From Candidatus Omnitrophota bacterium (GTDB lineage Bacteria; Omnitrophota; Gorgyraeia; Aquiviventales; Aquiviventaceae), in contig JACPRA010000009.1 of the NCBI GenBank assembly GCA_016190215.1, positions 1-38,186 on the forward strand: a stretch of DNA of 38,186 nucleotides, given 5' to 3'. Of this stretch, positions 32,002 to 38,186 are shown piece by piece (the first letter of the stretch is position 1; each line of letters starts with the position of its first letter). A program made the translations under genes and the position numbers. The notes beneath the pieces are model-generated. The model was not told the DNA's origin. It did no database searches and was given only the letters and a program-made list of their open reading frames with translations.

Positions 32002-33699
32002 ATGAACAAAGACACGAACAAACGCATCCCCGTCGTCAGAAAACTCCGATTTTTCTGGGAACTCCACTGGGTCAAGCTGGCGTGCATCTTGGTCCTGCTG
32101 GTCTGCATCCTCATGCCTGTCTTCGTGTTAAGCAAGATCGACTCCTACCAGCGGCTGTACATCATCGCCCTGTTGTCCATCTTCCCCATCGAAGCCATCT
32201 TGAGCGCCGCCTTCTTCGTCGTGTTCCTCTACTGGCTCCACTACGGCGGCGGCAGCTTCAGCAAGATGAACAAAAGCATGATCCGCGGCGACCAGGTGAA
32301 CGTCCGCTGGGATGAAGTCATCGGCATGGAAGAGGCCAAGCAGGAAGCCGGCGAGGTCGTGGAGCTGCTCCGGGACCACCTCCGGGTGGAACAGATCGGC
32401 GGCAAGGTGCTGCGCGGCGTGCTGCTCTCCGGGCCGCCGGGCTGCGGGAAGACCTACCTGGCCAAAGCCATCGCCACCGAATCCGGCCTGCCCTTCCTCT
32501 CGGTGTCCGGCTCGGAGTTCATCGAGATCTTCGTCGGCACCGGGCCGGCACGCGTGCGCAAGATCTTCAAGAAGGCGCAGCAGATGGCCCGGATCGAGGG
32601 CGGCTGCATCATCTTCATTGATGAGCTTGACGCGGTAGGCACCTCGCGCGGCGCCGACCTGGGCTTCGGCGCGCAGACCGAGCGCAACAACACCGTCAAC
32701 GAGCTGCTGGTCCAGATGGACGGGTTGGAAAGCTCCCGCTACAACATCGTGGTCATCGCCGCCACCAACGCCAGCGAGGCCGTGCTGGACCAAGCGCTGC
32801 TGCGCCCCGGCCGGCTGGACCGCAAGATTTACGTGGACCGCCCCGGCCTCGACGACCGCCAAAAACTCTACGCGTTCTACCTGACCAAAGTGAAAACGGA
32901 CCCCGGCGTGGACACCGCGCGGCTGGCGCGCCGGTCGGTGTGGAAGTCGCCCGCCGACATCGAGAACATCGTCAAGGAAGCCGCGCTGATCGCCACGCGC
33001 AACAAGCGCGACATCGTCACCTCGAAGGACCTCTCCGACGCGCTGGAGCGCATCGAGATGGGCTTTAAGCGGCGGCGCAAGATGAACGAGGGCGAGCGGC
33101 GTCGCATCGCCTACCATGAATCGGGCCACATCATCGTGACCTACCTGCTGCACCCGACGGACGACGTCTTCAAGGCCTCCATCGTGTCCCGGCGCGACGC
33201 GCTGGGCGTCGTGTACCACCAGCCGCGCGAAGAGCTGTTCACCTCCAGCCGCGACCGCATCCTCGCCAACATCAAGGCGGCGCTGGGCGGCTACGTGGCC
33301 GAAAAACTGAAATTCGACTCCACCTCCGACGGGGTCGCCGCCGACTTCCAGAACGCCATGCTCCAAGCGCACCAGATGGTCTGGCGGCTGGGCATGGGGA
33401 GCAACGGCTTCATCGGGGATTACGAAGTGCTGCTGGGGTCGTCCATGTTCCGTGGCGCTTCTCAGGGCGAGCGGCTCTCGGACCGCACCAAAGAGCGGCT
33501 GAACGAGGAGACGCACGCCATCCTGCTGCAGTGCTTGAAGGATGTCGACACCCTGCTTCGGGCCGAAGACAAGCTGCTGGAACGGTTCGCCACGGAGCTC
33601 CTGAAGAAAGAAGAGCTCGACTACGATGAGATCGAGGCCATCTTCGTCGAATTCGGCAAGCAGCGGATTTTCCCCGGCCCGACCGCCGCTCCCGCGTAA
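32002..33699 (+). CDS. FtsH-family AAA+ zinc metalloprotease with compact membrane domain
   Basis: A 565-residue protein. Two helices (about 26-45 and 52-78) are separated by only a few residues, so the usual 70-residue periplasmic FtsH domain is missing. The AAA+ domain has Walker A GPPGCGKT (144-151), pore loop IFVGTGPARVR, Walker B IIFIDELD (203-210) and ATNASEAVLDQALLRPGRLDR. The protease domain carries HESGH (372-376), where FtsH has HEAGH, and a later Asp (about 448, VAADF) as third zinc ligand. It should degrade membrane or cytoplasmic proteins with ATP. It differs enough from housekeeping FtsH to be a specialised paralogue. It pairs with the lipoprotein 13 bases downstream. Confidence 0.88.
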   Translation: MNKDTNKRIPVVRKLRFFWELHWVKLACILVLLVCILMPVFVLSKIDSYQRLYIIALLSIFPIEAILSAAFFVVFLYWLHYGGGSFSKMNKSMIRGDQVNVRWDEVIGMEEAKQEAGEVVELLRDHLRVEQIGGKVLRGVLLSGPPGCGKTYLAKAIATESGLPFLSVSGSEFIEIFVGTGPARVRKIFKKAQQMARIEGGCIIFIDELDAVGTSRGADLGFGAQTERNNTVNELLVQMDGLESSRYNIVVIAATNASEAVLDQALLRPGRLDRKIYVDRPGLDDRQKLYAFYLTKVKTDPGVDTARLARRSVWKSPADIENIVKEAALIATRNKRDIVTSKDLSDALERIEMGFKRRRKMNEGERRRIAYHESGHIIVTYLLHPTDDVFKASIVSRRDALGVVYHQPREELFTSSRDRILANIKAALGGYVAEKLKFDSTSDGVAADFQNAMLQAHQMVWRLGMGSNGFIGDYEVLLGSSMFRGASQGERLSDRTKERLNEETHAILLQCLKDVDTLLRAEDKLLERFATELLKKEELDYDEIEAIFVEFGKQRIFPGPTAAPA

Positions 33700-33712
33700 C
33701 ACCGCTTCCCCG

Positions 33713-34546
33713 ATGCGCTCCGCTCTGCCTCGCCTGCTGGCGGCGGCACTCAGCCTGGCCCTCGCGGCCGGCTGCGCTCCCACCTACCGGCGCGAAGACG
33801 TCGCCAAGACCGTGCAAGCACTCTGTCAGACCGAGCACCGCCTCGATGTCTCCGCGCGCCAGATGGGCGACACCATCGCCGTGCACCTGCGCCACGAGGG
33901 CATTTTAGACCGGCAGGGCAACCAGATCGGCCTGGCCGCGAACGCCAATGAGGTGCTGGGCAACGTGCTCGAAGTCCTCCACCGCGTGCTCCTCAGCTCC
34001 CAGCCGATGATGCATTTCTATCTGATCCTGGTGTCCGATCCCGCCGTGCCCGGGGCCTATCTCACCATCGTGCGCTACATGGAGGACGTGCGGCGCGCCA
34101 ACGCCAACATGATCCCGCCCACCGAGCTGTTCGCGCGCACCATTCTGGACCTGAAATACGACGCCAACCTGCCCAACATCAACTTTGACCAGATCACGCT
34201 GAGCGACATCCAGCTCCAGCAATTCCTCAGCTGGCAGCTCGCGAAGCGCCTCCAAGGGCACCTGACGACGTCGCTGCAGCAGCAGGGGTTATCGGTGGCG
34301 GACGTGGGGCCGTGCCAAGGGGACTTCAAGAACGGGGAGTTTGTCTTCACGCTCAACGTGAATCTGCCCGAGGGGGCCGCCGCGCAACAGGACGTCACGC
34401 AGCAGCTCTTTCAGGACGCGACCAGCGTCATCTCGAAGGTGCTGGCGGATTACCGGTTTCAATCCTTCGATGCCATCCGGCTGCTCCATCCCGCCACGGG
34501 GCGCAGCATGCTGCTGCCCCGCTCCAGCCTCGAGCTTTTCCGGTAA
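33713..34546 (+). CDS. Conserved lipoprotein of unknown function, paired with the FtsH-like protease
   Basis: A 277-residue protein starting at ATG 33713. Signal peptide with lipobox LAAGC; C21 is the lipidation site. The mature part has no motif I recognise. It is mixed alpha/beta with few cysteines and contains YLTIVRYMEDVRRANANMIPP and IQLQQFLSWQLAKRLQGHL. It follows the FtsH-like gene by 13 bases and both are read from one promoter, so it could be an adaptor or substrate of that protease. That link is inference from position. Confidence 0.75.
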   Translation: MRSALPRLLAAALSLALAAGCAPTYRREDVAKTVQALCQTEHRLDVSARQMGDTIAVHLRHEGILDRQGNQIGLAANANEVLGNVLEVLHRVLLSSQPMMHFYLILVSDPAVPGAYLTIVRYMEDVRRANANMIPPTELFARTILDLKYDANLPNINFDQITLSDIQLQQFLSWQLAKRLQGHLTTSLQQQGLSVADVGPCQGDFKNGEFVFTLNVNLPEGAAAQQDVTQQLFQDATSVISKVLADYRFQSFDAIRLLHPATGRSMLLPRSSLELFR

Positions 34547-34554
34547 CTAAGACC

Positions 34555-34610
34555 CGTCGCTCGTATCTCGTGAAGCGAGATACGCTTCACGAGGCGCGCT
34601 TCACGCTGAC
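34555..34610. repeat. Period-7 CG-led array with two alternative hairpins
   Basis: Eight units in steps of seven, each beginning CG: CGTCGCT, CGTATCT, CGTGAAG, CGAGATA, CGCTTCA, CGAGGCG, CGCTTCA, CGCTGAC. One hairpin pairs CGTATCTCG (34562-34570) with CGAGATACG (34576-34584). Another pairs CTCGTGAAGCG (34567-34577) with CGCTTCACGAG (34583-34593). They exclude each other. The array lies between the convergent lipoprotein and purN genes and encodes the last residues and stop of purN. Confidence 0.85.
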
Positions 34611-35222
34611 GCGGCGTCCTTGGACGCGCGCGCGGCCGCTCAGCATCAATGTGATGGCGTGAGGATAGAGCCGGTGCTCCACGCGGTGCACGCGCTTCAG
34701 CAGGGCCGCTTCCTTCTCGCCGGGCCGGATCGCCACAGCTTCCTGCAGGACGATGGGGCCGTGATCCACCTCCTCATCCACCACGTGCACGGTCACGCCG
34801 GTGACTTTCGCCCCCCAAGCCAGCGCATCGCGCACAGCGTGCGCGCCGGGAAACGCGGGCAGCAAGGCGGGATGGATGTTCAGGATCCGGCGCGGATACC
34901 GATGGACCATGATGGGGGAGAGCACGCGCATGAACCCAGCCAGGCACACGAGGCGAACGCGGTAGGGGGTCAGGATTTCAAGGAGGCGCCGGTCAAACGC
35001 GTCCCGGGAGGGAAAATCTCCGCGCCGCACGACGATCGCGGGGATGCCCGCGCGCGCGGCGCGTGTGAGCGCAAACGCCTTCGGTTGGTCCGACACCACG
35101 ACCGCCACCCGAGCCCGGAGGCGTCCGCGGCGCGCGGCGTTGATGATCGCCTGCAAATTGGTGCCGCTGCCGGAACAGAGGACGGCGACGGCGGGCAGGC
35201 GCTTAGGCGAGGAGCTGTTCAA
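34587..35222 (-). CDS. purN: Phosphoribosylglycinamide formyltransferase PurN
   Basis: A 211-residue enzyme of purine synthesis that transfers formyl from 10-formyl-THF to GAR. VAVLCSGSGTNLQAI is the phosphate-binding loop. LAGFMRVL, ILNIHPALLPAFPGAHAV and TVHVVDEEVDHGPIVLQEAV carry the catalytic Asn, His and Asp. The start appears to be TTG at 35222, inside the end of trxA; no ATG or GTG precedes the homology. The C-terminal VSVKRAS and its stop are encoded by the heptamer array. Confidence 0.93.
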   Translation of the reverse strand: MNSSSPKRLPAVAVLCSGSGTNLQAIINAARRGRLRARVAVVVSDQPKAFALTRAARAGIPAIVVRRGDFPSRDAFDRRLLEILTPYRVRLVCLAGFMRVLSPIMVHRYPRRILNIHPALLPAFPGAHAVRDALAWGAKVTGVTVHVVDEEVDHGPIVLQEAVAIRPGEKEAALLKRVHRVEHRLYPHAITLMLSGRARVQGRRVSVKRAS

Positions 35223-35532
35223 TGCGGCGCACCAGCTCTTGCTTGGGCTGCACGCCCACGATCCGGTCCACTTCCTGGCCGCCCTTGAAGAGCAGGAGGG
35301 TGGGGATATTCATCACGCGGTATTCCGCCGCCACGGACGGGTGCTCGTCCACGTTGAGCTTGCCGATCGTCACCCGGCCCTGGTACGTCCCGGCCAATTC
35401 CTCGACCAGCGGGGCGACCATCCGGCAGGGCCCGCACCACGCCGCCCATAAGTCCACCAAGGCTGGCGTGGACGATTTCACGACGAGCTGATCAAAGTTT
35501 CCAGCGGTCAATTCGACGGCTGCGCCTGCCAT
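35203..35532 (-). CDS. trxA: Thioredoxin
   Basis: A 109-residue protein with the active site WAAWCGPCRM, cis-proline loop NIPTLLLF and KLNVDEHPSVAAEY. It is a cytoplasmic disulfide reductant without a signal peptide. The start ATG at 35532 follows GAGGAGGA. It overlaps purN by 20 bases and lies 20 bases after the TIGR04073 gene, in a four-gene minus-strand run. Confidence 0.96.
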   Translation of the reverse strand: MAGAAVELTAGNFDQLVVKSSTPALVDLWAAWCGPCRMVAPLVEELAGTYQGRVTIGKLNVDEHPSVAAEYRVMNIPTLLLFKGGQEVDRIVGVQPKQELVRRIEQLLA

Positions 35533-35552
35533 TCCAGGGTCCTCCTCGCTGC

Positions 35553-35906
35553 TTACTCTTGAACGTCTTCGGGATGCAAGAGAAATTCCGGCTGCATGAT
35601 CGGCTCATAGCCCTGCGGAATCGGAAACGGGAAGGTCACAATTTCCGCCACGCCGACCACCGTGCGGGCGATCGTGCGCCCCAGCCCGATCAGCAATCCC
35701 CAGGACATGGCGGCCACCGGCCCCCGCTCTTGGTTCATCGCATAGATATTCACCGGGATTTCGAGGACGCCGCCTCCGGCGTTAGCCAATCCTCGGCCAA
35801 GCTTCCGCACGATCTGGCGGCCATCAGCCGCCGCAGGAGCCATTGGAGCGACGCACCAGAGCGCTAACGCGATCGCCAAACTCTGTGTCAAGATGCGTGT
35901 CTTCAT
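35553..35906 (-). CDS. TIGR04073-like exosortase-associated secreted protein, second copy
   Basis: A 117-residue protein from the ATG at 35906, with GGGAGGTTG upstream. Signal peptide 1-27. The mature part RQIVRKLGRGLANAGGGVLEI, PVNIYAMNQERGPVAAMSWGLLIGLGRTIARTVVGVAEIVTFPFPIP is the compact family form; the paralogue at 4495-5010 has a long extra tail. No exosortase is visible in the window. Function unknown; the glycine-rich helices suggest membrane association. Confidence 0.75.
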   Translation of the reverse strand: MKTRILTQSLAIALALWCVAPMAPAAADGRQIVRKLGRGLANAGGGVLEIPVNIYAMNQERGPVAAMSWGLLIGLGRTIARTVVGVAEIVTFPFPIPQGYEPIMQPEFLLHPEDVQE

Positions 35907-35948
35907 CAACGAAACAACCTCCCTGGTTGCGTGGTGAGACGGCAACTT

Positions 35949-35977
35949 ATTATAGCGTTTAATATTAGCGTGGAAAA
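35949..35977 (-). promoter_or_regulatory. Probable promoter of the TIGR04073-trxA-purN run
   Basis: A consensus TATAAT lies at 35954-35949 on the minus strand, in an AT-rich patch at the end of the preceding gene. The -35 is weak (TTTTCC at 35977-35972, 17-base spacing). The leader is about 36 bases and has a ribosome-binding site, unlike the leaderless genes. Confidence 0.5.
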
Positions 35978-38013
35978 GCCTCACGAAGCCCCCCGTCCAC
36001 CGGCAGGAAGCACCCGGTGGTTTTGGCGGACCGGCGGGAGATGAGGAAGGCCACCGCCTCGGCCACGTCTGAGGGCAGCACCTTGGCGCGCAGCAGGTTG
36101 CGTTGCTGGTAGAACACTTCCAGCGCCTGGGGAGCGACGCCGTAACTGCGGGCCCGGTCCGGCGCGATCGTCTGCCATAACCCGGACCCTTCAAAGACCC
36201 CGTCCGGGTTGACGAGATTGACGCGGATGCCATGCTCCCCGTTTTCGATGGCCAGCACCCGCGCGAGCTGGGTCTCGGCGGCCTTGGCGGCGCTGTACGC
36301 GCCGAAATCCTTGCCCGGGGCCGGCACGTTCTTGGAGGAAATGAACACCAGCGACCCGCCCAAGCCTTGCGCCCGCAGCCACCGGACGGCCGCGCGCGCC
36401 ACCAGGAAATGGCCGGTGGCATTGACCGCCAGGCTGCGCTCCCATTGTTGGAGCGACAGCCGGTCAATTGACGCCACCATGGCGATGCCGGCGTTGGAGA
36501 CGACCGCATCCAGCCCGCCGAACACCCGGCGCGCGCGGGCGAAGGCCTGCGCGATGCTGGCTTCCCGCGTCACGTCCAGCGCCACCCCGAGGGCGCGGCG
36601 GCGCCCGGCGCGCCGGTTGAGCGCGTCCGCCAACTGCTCCACCGCCCGCCGGCTCAGGTCGGTGACGACCACCGTCGCGCCTCGATTCACGAGCAGCTCG
36701 GCGATCGCCCGGCCGATCCCGCCGGTGGCCCCGGTGATCAGCACGATCTCCCTCGACAGCTCCGCTTCCGGGGGCGCCAAGGATAGCTTATACAGCTCGA
36801 GCGGCCAATACTCCACGCCAAACGCCTCGCGCGCGGTCACGGCGGTATAGCCGCCGGCACGCGTGGCATCGCGCATGATGCGCATGGCGTGCCGATAAAT
36901 CGTGGCCACCATCCCGGCGTCGGTGGCGTCTTTCCCCGTCGTGAGCATCCCAACGCCGGGCATCAAGATGACGCGGGGCGAGGGGTCCTGCAGGGTCTGG
37001 CCCGGCTGGTGATAGCGGGCAAAGTAGCGGCGGTGCTCAGCCGCGTAGCGATCGAGGTGGCGGCGGATCTCCTGCGCCGCCGTCGAGGGCGGTCCAACCG
37101 GCCGCAGGATCAGCGGCAGCCGTTTCGTCCGCAGCATGTGGTCCGGGGTCGCCGGGCCGATGCGCGACACCTCCGGCAGGCGGCGGGCGTTGACGAACTC
37201 CAGCACGTCCGCGTCATCCCAGAAGGCGAGGTGCATCTTGCGCTGCCGGCTGATCCCGTGCCGAAGGATCGGCAGCCATGCCTCCAGCAGCGCCTCGCGG
37301 TGAGCCGGCGGCAGAGCGCGGCTGGCGGCCGCAGACCAGACCCGCCGGCGGCGAAGCTGCGCCAAGAACCGCTCCGCCCTGGAAACATAGGCGATGGTGC
37401 GGCCATAGCTGATGCGCCCATCCGAGCCCCAGGTGATCAGCCCGTGCTGTTCCAGCACGGCCCCTTCAGCGTCCGGGTTGCGCCGATACGCCTCGGCCAC
37501 CCGCCGAGAGAGCGCGAAGCCGGGTTGAATATAGGGAATCCACAGCAGCTTCGGCCCCAGCACGCGCCGCACCAGCGCCGCTCCATTGGGCGTGTTGGCC
37601 AGCGCCAAGATGGCATCCGCATGCGTATGGTCAATGTCCGGGTGCGGGATGAAGGCGTGCAGCAGGGTTTCCACCGACGGGCGCGGGGCTTTCGGGTCGA
37701 TCAGGCAGCGCTCCAGGCAGGCGACCATCTCGTCGTCGCTCATCTGCCGGCGCGCCAAGAGCCCCTGCAAGGGGGCCAGACGCAGGGGGGCGAAGTGCCG
37801 GGGCTCGCAGCCTTTCAGGTTGGAGCCGCTGCCTTTCACCCACAAGACATCTTCGAGCGCGCCGGAGAGGTCCGGCGCGCGGCATTTGGTGGAGGTGTTG
37901 CCGCCGCCGAAGAGGCCCAGCGCCTCTTCGTCGCCGATCAACCGGGAGCGATAGACCAGGGCATCCCGGGCCGATAGGCCGGCCGCCGCGCGTGGAGACC
38001 AATGGTGTTTCAT
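35965..38013 (-). CDS. Bifunctional rhamnulose-1-phosphate aldolase / lactaldehyde dehydrogenase
   Basis: About 682 residues. The N-terminal class II aldolase domain (to about 410) has GGGNTSTK, the zinc-binding HTHADAILAL and LEQHGLITWG. The C-terminal short-chain dehydrogenase (from about 430) has VLITGATGGIGRAIAE for NAD binding, a catalytic Ser in VFISSKN and YSAAKAAE as the YxxxK pair. This fusion (RhaD-type aldolase plus dehydrogenase) cleaves rhamnulose-1-phosphate to DHAP and lactaldehyde and oxidises or reduces the aldehyde. The ATG at 38013 was preferred to a TTG at 38052. No other rhamnose genes are in the window, so the true sugar phosphate is uncertain. Confidence 0.88.
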   Translation of the reverse strand: MKHHWSPRAAAGLSARDALVYRSRLIGDEEALGLFGGGNTSTKCRAPDLSGALEDVLWVKGSGSNLKGCEPRHFAPLRLAPLQGLLARRQMSDDEMVACLERCLIDPKAPRPSVETLLHAFIPHPDIDHTHADAILALANTPNGAALVRRVLGPKLLWIPYIQPGFALSRRVAEAYRRNPDAEGAVLEQHGLITWGSDGRISYGRTIAYVSRAERFLAQLRRRRVWSAAASRALPPAHREALLEAWLPILRHGISRQRKMHLAFWDDADVLEFVNARRLPEVSRIGPATPDHMLRTKRLPLILRPVGPPSTAAQEIRRHLDRYAAEHRRYFARYHQPGQTLQDPSPRVILMPGVGMLTTGKDATDAGMVATIYRHAMRIMRDATRAGGYTAVTAREAFGVEYWPLELYKLSLAPPEAELSREIVLITGATGGIGRAIAELLVNRGATVVVTDLSRRAVEQLADALNRRAGRRRALGVALDVTREASIAQAFARARRVFGGLDAVVSNAGIAMVASIDRLSLQQWERSLAVNATGHFLVARAAVRWLRAQGLGGSLVFISSKNVPAPGKDFGAYSAAKAAETQLARVLAIENGEHGIRVNLVNPDGVFEGSGLWQTIAPDRARSYGVAPQALEVFYQQRNLLRAKVLPSDVAEAVAFLISRRSAKTTGCFLPVDGGLREAFPR

Positions 38014-38033
38014 GAGGCCACGATCGTACCATT

Positions 38034-38053
38034 GGGACGCAAAGGGACGCAAG
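38034..38053. repeat. Tandem 10-bp direct repeat GGGACGCAA
   Basis: GGGACGCAAA (38034-38043) is followed directly by GGGACGCAAG (38044-38053), just upstream of the aldolase-dehydrogenase start. It has a 10-bp rather than a 7-bp period and could be an operator or a small slippage repeat. Confidence 0.5.
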
Positions 38054-38082
38054 GAGTTCGCTTCCCTGGTAGTGACTCAGTG

Positions 38083-38186
38083 TGACGGGTCCTGCCGCTG
38101 CGCGACCCCCACCGTCCTCGCCGCGCCGCACTATCGGCGTCGCCGGCTGCGGGCGGCGGGGTCCCCCCGCTCCGCGTCACCCGTCA
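38083..38186. other. Nested inverted repeats at the window end
   Basis: The last 130 bp contain no gene I can support. TGACGGGT (38083-38090) matches ACCCGTCA (38179-38186), and GACCCC (38104-38109) inside it matches GGGGTC (38158-38163). This could be a structured RNA or a small palindromic element cut by the window edge. Confidence 0.35.

Overview
The window is GC-rich, densely packed bacterial DNA from a Gram-negative organism: it has lpxD for lipid A, an outer-membrane porin, lipoproteins and a CuA cytochrome oxidase. Two small proteins of the exosortase-associated TIGR04073 type, and two secreted proteins that share a mature N-terminus LAEDLTLTTYYPSPRGVYQ, recall Omnitrophota (candidate phylum OP3) and its relatives. 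That assignment is inferred from memory of family distributions, not from a search.

Layout. Positions 1-2043 (+) hold the end of an amidinotransferase/DDAH-like enzyme and two paralogous secreted proteins. Positions 2060-5010 (-) hold pterin carbinolamine dehydratase with a decayed copy of its own 3' end, greA, an ATP-grasp-like enzyme and a TIGR04073 protein. Positions 5021-13064 (-) form an aerobic respiration operon read from a promoter at 13124-13152: diheme cytochrome c with a second heme-binding-type domain, cupredoxin-like lipoprotein, ctaC, ctaD (A2 type), ctaA, ctaB, sco, a DUF420 protein and a small CPMC protein. Most junctions are ATGA overlaps. lpxD (-) follows, and then the strand switches.

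Positions 14377-29069 (+) form a nitrate assimilation and molybdenum cofactor island: a NifI2-like/NifI1-like PII pair, moaD, moaE, moeA, mobA, moaC, mogA/moaB, a TauE-type transporter, a second NifI2-like/NifI1-like pair, a nitrate transporter, a porin, a NarB/NasA-type nitrate reductase, moaA, nirB and nirD. Together these genes import nitrate, build the cofactor and reduce nitrate to ammonium. Two PII pairs of the nitrogenase-regulating class, with no nitrogenase in the window, are the likely nitrogen or 2-oxoglutarate sensors.

Positions 29089-30220 (-) carry an initiator tRNA-Met split by a compact group I intron, with a LAGLIDADG homing endonuclease gene downstream of the tRNA rather than inside the intron. 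Then come ftsB-like and eno (-), an FtsH-like protease with a lipoprotein (+), purN, trxA, a second TIGR04073 protein, and a rhamnulose-phosphate aldolase/lactaldehyde dehydrogenase fusion (-).

The most unusual signal cuts across the genes. About ten arrays of 7-bp tandem units lie at gene junctions. They belong to at least six unrelated sequence families but share the 7-bp period, and most are arranged as inverted arms. They run into coding sequence and supply start codons, ribosome-binding sites, signal-peptide residues and C-terminal tails.
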